From the NCBI GenBank assembly GCA_030607835.1, contig JAUWJE010000046.1:1-10123 (forward strand): a DNA stretch of 10,123 bases. Direction: 5' to 3'. Under the pieces are notes generated by a model. It searched no databases, was not told the origin of the DNA, and saw only the letters and a list, made by a program, of their open reading frames with translations. The stretch comes from Candidatus Fermentibacterota bacterium (lineage in GTDB: Bacteria > Fermentibacterota > Fermentibacteria > Fermentibacterales > JCC-6). This document shows, piece after piece, positions 6,330-10,123 of the stretch; position 1 is the first letter of the stretch; each line of letters opens with the position of its first letter. The position numbers and the translations under genes are program-made.

Positions 6330-7529
6330 ATGCGGGTAATCCTGTTCTTGACAATTTCAGCGATACTTATTCTGGGAGCTTGTGGAACTCAGGGCACTTC
6401 TGCTAATAATATCGCAACGGATTCATCTAGAGTCCTTGCAACCGTTGACGACACTCAGATAACTGAACAGATGCTCAACGATGAATTGGAAATGATCCCT
6501 CCTTATCAGAGAGCTTCATTTGAAACACCTGAGGGAAAGAGACTTCTCCTGAACCATATTCTTGAGAGAGAACTTCTGCTGACTGCAGCCATAGACCTTG
6601 GACTGGAAGAGGATTCATTTGTTACCGCTCAGGTTGAACTGGCGATGCAGCAGGTTGAAATCGCAAAGGAAAGAGCGCTCATTCAAACCTTCTACCAGCA
6701 GGAAGTGGTTGATGCGATTGCAATTCCAGAAGAGAGAGTACTTGATTACTACAACGAGCACTCACTTGACATATACCGCCAGGAAGCACAGGTCAAAACT
6801 TCACAGATACTTCTGACTCTTGAGGAAGACATTGCAGCTGTTAATAGAGCTCTTGAAGCCGGTGATTCATTTGAGGCTGTTGTTCTGGAAATGAGCGAGC
6901 ATGAACCCACAGTGAATACCAGTGGGGATATGGGCTGGATTACTATAAACTCACCCTTGCCTTACCTTGGTGAACAGCCGGAGATAGCAGAAGCACTGTT
7001 CACTGCTGAGGTCGGAGAAGTTATTGGACCTTACTCAACCATCATGGGTTACCATTTCTTCCTTGTAACAGACATAAAGGAAGAAGGCATACGCCCACTT
7101 GAGGAAGTCAGAGAATCCATCGAGAACATCCTTAAGCCTGCTATGGTCAACTCTTATTTCCAGGATGAACTTCTACCCCAACTCAGAGAACGGTACGAGG
7201 TTGAAATAAACGAAGACGCTTTCCTTCCGGATAAAAATATGCCTGCGGACTCACTCTTACAGTCCGCCCAAAATCTCATGGAAACGAATCCTGTGACTGC
7301 GATTGACTATTTCAAGCTATTCATCGAACGTTTTCCAGAGCATGAACGTGCGCATCAAGCTCAGTTCCTGATCGGATTCACTTTCTCCGAACAGATAGAG
7401 GATTATGATGCAGCGATAAAAGCTTTTCAGGCTGTCATTGATAACTATCCTGAATCGGATTTCGTGGATGATGCGGAATGGATGATTCAGAATATGGGAA
7501 TCGCACCAGAGGAACTTCTATTAGACTGA
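6330..7529 (+). CDS. Parvulin-type (PpiC/SurA-like) lipoprotein with C-terminal TPR repeats
   Basis: Predicted envelope lipoprotein of 399 aa that likely assists folding of exported or outer-membrane proteins. The signal peptide ends in lipobox LGAC with Cys18. A SurA-N-like helical region follows (about 30-130), then a rotamase domain (about 150-250) with VKTSQILLT, SGDMGWI and MGYHFFLV. A TPR-like tail (about 307-395) contains AIDYFKLFIERFPEHERAHQAQFLIG and AIKAFQAVIDNYPESDFVDDAEWM, like YfiO/BamD-type helical repeats. The usual first active-site His ('SHIL') is Gln here, while the second ('GYH') is kept, so isomerase activity is doubtful and a chaperone role more likely. I chose ATG 6330 because AGGA sits eight bases upstream and it gives a clean signal peptide; upstream in-frame ATGs at 6276 and 6321 fit less well. 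It ends before a strong terminator. Confidence 0.88.
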   Translation: MRVILFLTISAILILGACGTQGTSANNIATDSSRVLATVDDTQITEQMLNDELEMIPPYQRASFETPEGKRLLLNHILERELLLTAAIDLGLEEDSFVTAQVELAMQQVEIAKERALIQTFYQQEVVDAIAIPEERVLDYYNEHSLDIYRQEAQVKTSQILLTLEEDIAAVNRALEAGDSFEAVVLEMSEHEPTVNTSGDMGWITINSPLPYLGEQPEIAEALFTAEVGEVIGPYSTIMGYHFFLVTDIKEEGIRPLEEVRESIENILKPAMVNSYFQDELLPQLRERYEVEINEDAFLPDKNMPADSLLQSAQNLMETNPVTAIDYFKLFIERFPEHERAHQAQFLIGFTFSEQIEDYDAAIKAFQAVIDNYPESDFVDDAEWMIQNMGIAPEELLLD

Positions 7530-7587
7530 ACTCGGAAGTGAATGAAGAAATTACTTAAGACTCAGTAGAATACATACAGTAGTTACC

Positions 7588-7628
7588 AGAGAACCCCGGG
7601 GGAAACTCCCGGGGTTCTCTTCTTAGCC
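7588..7628 (+). terminator. Intrinsic terminator after the parvulin lipoprotein gene
   Basis: AGAGAACCCCGGG (7588-7600) pairs perfectly with CCCGGGGTTCTCT (7608-7620), a 13-bp GC-rich stem with a 7-base loop, followed by a short pyrimidine-rich TCTT tract. It begins 58 nt after the stop codon and separates the rpoZ/parvulin group from the next lipoprotein gene. The U-tract is poor, but the stem is very stable. The rest of this 164-nt gap holds only a -10-like TATACA (7665-7670) with no matching -35. Confidence 0.85.
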
Positions 7629-7693
7629 CCTTTCCCGATGCACCTCGCTGGCTCATATTCACGTTATACATTCTTGAATGCGGGAGGTTTTGC

Positions 7694-9373
7694 TTGAGAA
7701 TCAGTTTTTATCCGGCGCTAATTGTGATTTCCATACTGATACTTGCAGTTTTGATCGGATGCGGTCCTGTTGCTGATGAACATTCCCCGGAGGGAATAAC
7801 TGTCCTTGCCGGAAATGCACTTCAATCAGGGAATTCGTCAGAAGCGTTACGATTGTACTCATCAGCTCTTGAGCAGTTCCCTGACGATATGAGGATATCG
7901 TCATGGTTATTAGGAAAAGGCAGAGCGCTCCTCATTCTGGGGCGCACAGAGGAAGCAATTACAAACGCCTCACAGGCAGTTTTAAATGCTGTGGACTCAC
8001 ATACCAGAGCAAGTGCAATGTTCCTTATGGCGGAAGCGGAAATCGGACAGGGTTCAATTCAGAAGGGAATAGAAACGCTCGCAGGTCTTGATCAGGATAA
8101 TCTTGACAGAGATGAGTCAAAATACGCGATCGATGTACTCAGGTCAGCGCTGGAAAAAGTGGATATGGATTTTCTGACTGAGGAACCGGCCACAGGATGG
8201 TCGCAGGTTTTTGTACTCCTTGAACTGGAGGAAAGATATGCTGCACAGGGTGAAAATGACAGAGCAATCCTTACCGGAATGGAAATCGATCGACTCTTTC
8301 CAGATGCTCATGCTCGATATGGTCGACCCAGTGTAGAAGCACAGGAGAATGGATTTGTAGCTCTTGTACTGCCAATTACAGGAAGTGGATCCATATATGC
8401 CGAACGCGTTTCCTCAGGTGTATGTCTTGCCTTTCAGAGATCCTCAGATCTTTTCAGATCATTACCAGACCTGATAACATTCGACTTTACAGGTGACAGT
8501 GCTGATCTTGTCAGCATCGTCAACTCTCTTGGCAGTAATCCAGCATGCCTGGCACTTATTGGCCCGCTTACAAGCAGGAATGCTGAGATAGCAGCTCACC
8601 AAGCTCAAAAGTGGAACCTGCCCATGATTACTCCCACAGCAACATCTTCAATCCTTGATGATTATGGCAATTACATACACAGACTCGTTGTCTCTCAGGG
8701 CAACGATGCAGCGGCTGTAGCCGAATATGCTGTCCGGAAAGCCGGATGCTCGAGATTCGCCATTATTCATGTCTATACATCAGAATCCGTGGCAAATGCT
8801 GAACAATTCAAATCAGTTGCGGAAGAACTCGGTGGAGAAATTGTAGCGATGGAGGGATATGAAACCGGCGCTACGGATTACAGAGATCAGATAAATGCGA
8901 TAAAGTATCTGAATCCGGACGGTGTATTCCTTCCGGTTACGGCCTGGGATGCTATTCAACTTGCACCACAACTCAGATTCTATCGGGTTAATGCCCAGCT
9001 TTTCGGAACATCCGGCTGGGATGACGAGATACTGGTGGAGCAGGGTGGTGAATATGTTGAGGGAGCCGTATTCCCGATTTCATTCGGATCGGAATCCATG
9101 AATCCGGCAACAGCCCGGTTCTCCTATTTCTATGAGAGGGAATATGATTCCCTGCCGACCATGCTGTCAGCTCAGGGTTTTGATACGGCCAAAATCATAC
9201 TGGGTGCCTGGGAAGGTGGAGTTCCCTCCAGATCCTCACTGGAGAATCACCTGGAAAGTCTCAACGTATATTTTGGAGCTACCGGTATGTGCACATTGGG
9301 AAATGTATCAATTCCCCGTTCGGCGTTTCCACTGGTAAAAGTGATCGACGGAGAAATCGTCAGCATTGAGTAA
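7694..9373 (+). CDS. Lipoprotein with TPR-like N-terminus and type I periplasmic-binding domain (LpoA-like architecture)
   Basis: Predicted envelope lipoprotein of 559 aa. The signal peptide ends in lipobox LIGC with Cys23. Residues about 33-200 look like TPR-type helical repeats (AGNALQSGNSSEALRLYSSA, GRTEEAITNASQAV, QGENDRAILTGMEIDR). From about 220 to the end is a Leu/Ile/Val-binding-protein-like domain: VALVLPITGSGSIYAERVSSG, then LIGPLTSRNAEIAAHQAQKW, PMITPTATSSIL, and GVFLPVTAWDAIQLAPQLR with GTSGWDD. TPR plus periplasmic-binding-like is the order in LpoA, the outer-membrane activator of penicillin-binding protein 1A. Ordinary solute receptors of ABC transporters lack the TPR part, and no permease genes are adjacent. 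LpoA-like is therefore an architectural comparison, not a proven role. Start TTG 7694 lies six bases after GGGAGG. The stop overlaps the ROK kinase start by 8 nt. Confidence 0.85.
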   Translation: MRISFYPALIVISILILAVLIGCGPVADEHSPEGITVLAGNALQSGNSSEALRLYSSALEQFPDDMRISSWLLGKGRALLILGRTEEAITNASQAVLNAVDSHTRASAMFLMAEAEIGQGSIQKGIETLAGLDQDNLDRDESKYAIDVLRSALEKVDMDFLTEEPATGWSQVFVLLELEERYAAQGENDRAILTGMEIDRLFPDAHARYGRPSVEAQENGFVALVLPITGSGSIYAERVSSGVCLAFQRSSDLFRSLPDLITFDFTGDSADLVSIVNSLGSNPACLALIGPLTSRNAEIAAHQAQKWNLPMITPTATSSILDDYGNYIHRLVVSQGNDAAAVAEYAVRKAGCSRFAIIHVYTSESVANAEQFKSVAEELGGEIVAMEGYETGATDYRDQINAIKYLNPDGVFLPVTAWDAIQLAPQLRFYRVNAQLFGTSGWDDEILVEQGGEYVEGAVFPISFGSESMNPATARFSYFYEREYDSLPTMLSAQGFDTAKIILGAWEGGVPSRSSLENHLESLNVYFGATGMCTLGNVSIPRSAFPLVKVIDGEIVSIE

Positions 9374-10031
9374 TCTGCTTGGGAATCACTGGGGTGTGGA
9401 TATTGGTGGTACAACGACCATTCTTGGATACATTGACAATGATGGTTATAGGACTGTTTCCACACTTCAGACTATTCCATCTGAAGGTCCTGAGAAATTA
9501 CTCGCGCGGATCAGCCGAATCATATCGAACATTGATGACTCTCCAGTATCAATTGGCGCAGGAATTGCGGGATTGGTCGACAGAGAGAACGGCGTTCTCA
9601 TTAATTCACCGAACCTTGTTAATTGGGGAAAGTTTCCCCTTCGAGACAGGCTCATTGAGATGTTCAGATGTCCTGCTGTCATAGACAATGACTGTAATGC
9701 ATTTGCAATTCGAGCCATTGATTCCGGAGAAATCCCATCCGATGGACTCTCGCTATTAATAACACTGGGCACTGGAATAGGTGGAACAATTATTCACCGT
9801 GGTACTATCCTTTACGGCACAGGCTACGCAGGAGAATTCGGACATATGACAGTTAATGCTTTCGGTGAGCTATGCCAATGCGGATCACGTGGATGCTGGG
9901 AAAGATATGCTGCCGCTGAAGCTCTTGTTCAGTATTTCAAACGGGCTGGAAGTGATTCGGAACATACGGATCCAAGAATAATTACACAGCTTGCGAAAGA
10001 CGGCAATGAAAATGCGCTGAAGGCATTCTAG
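9366..10031 (+). CDS. ROK-family sugar kinase (glucokinase-like), truncated by an in-frame TAG
   Basis: Sugar kinase of the ROK family, probably phosphorylating glucose or an amino sugar with ATP in the cytoplasm. 221 codons run up to TAG at 10029-10031. Motifs are DIGGTTT (12-18, phosphate binding), GAGIAGLVD (64-72), IDNDCNA (106-112, with the likely catalytic Asp109), LGTGIGG (134-140), EFGH (157-160), and the ROK zinc site formed by His160 and CQCGSRGC (Cys170, 172, 177). Full-length ROK kinases run near 300 residues, and recognisable ROK sequence continues in the same frame past the stop. As read, the product lacks the C-terminal part of the second lobe and would probably be inactive. 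TTG 9366 overlaps the previous stop (TTGAGTAA); a GGAG lies 12 bases upstream, rather far. Substrate is unknown. Confidence 0.85.
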   Translation: MSNLLGNHWGVDIGGTTTILGYIDNDGYRTVSTLQTIPSEGPEKLLARISRIISNIDDSPVSIGAGIAGLVDRENGVLINSPNLVNWGKFPLRDRLIEMFRCPAVIDNDCNAFAIRAIDSGEIPSDGLSLLITLGTGIGGTIIHRGTILYGTGYAGEFGHMTVNAFGELCQCGSRGCWERYAAAEALVQYFKRAGSDSEHTDPRIITQLAKDGNENALKAF

Positions 10032-10123
10032 GAATTTGGTGAATGGGTGGGCATCGGTATTGCGAGCCTTTCCCACTGCCTAAGTCATTCGGGGATATTT
10101 CTTGAGGGAGGTCTTGTGAAAGC
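10032..10123 (+). pseudogene. Continuation of the ROK kinase frame after the TAG, cut off by window
   Basis: The 30 codons after the TAG, in the same frame, read EFGEWVGIGIASL, SHCLSHSGIFL and EGGLVKA. This is the ROK pattern that normally follows 'ALKAF': 'eEfG..lGigianl.n.lnP..iilGGgv'. There is no Shine-Dalgarno with a start codon that would make it a separate gene. It shows that the TAG sits inside a ROK coding sequence rather than at its end. The remainder lies beyond the right edge. Confidence 0.8.

Noticed and set aside
5617..10031. TAA or TAG reassigned to an amino acid across the genome
   Set aside because: ybbR and rpoZ end on TAG and the DUF3467 and LpoA-like genes end on TAA, with complete-looking products and further stops or overlapping gene starts just after. 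Kept only as a remote option in the findings.
1..10123. Mobile element, phage, CRISPR or defence system
   Set aside because: I saw no transposase, integrase, terminal inverted repeats, spaced direct repeats, or nuclease/toxin pairs on either strand. The genes are envelope and housekeeping types.

Overview
The window looks like ordinary chromosome of a Gram-negative (diderm) bacterium. Evidence for this is ADP-heptose synthesis for lipopolysaccharide core (hldA, hldC), two lipoboxed proteins and a parvulin-type periplasmic folding factor. Base composition is moderate, Shine-Dalgarno sequences are strong (GGAGG type) and TTG starts are frequent. The mix of DUF3467, YbbR, a parvulin-TPR lipoprotein and a TPR/periplasmic-binding lipoprotein fits an uncultured lineage, perhaps near the Fibrobacteres-Chlorobi-Bacteroidetes group. 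That placement is a guess. I see no tRNA, rRNA, CRISPR array, transposase, integrase or phage gene.

Left half, minus strand (transcribed right to left): hldA (start about 3363), hldC (1890-2384, overlapping hldA by 41 nt) and the 5' part of hppA, a membrane-integral pyrophosphatase that runs off the left edge. A 13-codon mini-ORF with its own Shine-Dalgarno overlaps the hppA start. hldA and hldC supply the kinase and adenylyltransferase steps of ADP-heptose synthesis. HppA couples pyrophosphate hydrolysis to ion pumping and carries the K+-dependent signature (GNTTAA).

Right half, plus strand, diverging from hldA over about 55-65 nt: a DUF3467 protein, a YbbR-domain membrane protein, an unrecognised membrane-anchored protein, rpoZ (RNA polymerase omega), and a parvulin-type lipoprotein with a TPR tail. 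A strong intrinsic terminator (7588-7620) closes this group. A second unit follows: a lipoprotein with TPR-like repeats and a type I periplasmic-binding domain (LpoA-like architecture), overlapping by 8 nt a ROK-family sugar kinase.

The most notable feature is that two genes are each interrupted by one in-frame stop with an intact coding frame on both sides. The unrecognised protein has TAA at 5617-5619, with the frame continuing to 5982. The ROK kinase has TAG at 10029-10031, with recognisable ROK sequence continuing to the window end. Neither tail has a plausible start of its own. Neighbouring genes end normally on TAA, TAG and TGA, so wholesale stop reassignment is unlikely. Recent nonsense mutation, strain heterogeneity or sequence error are the leading explanations. 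No clearly new multi-gene system is visible; the rest is recognisable envelope and housekeeping content.
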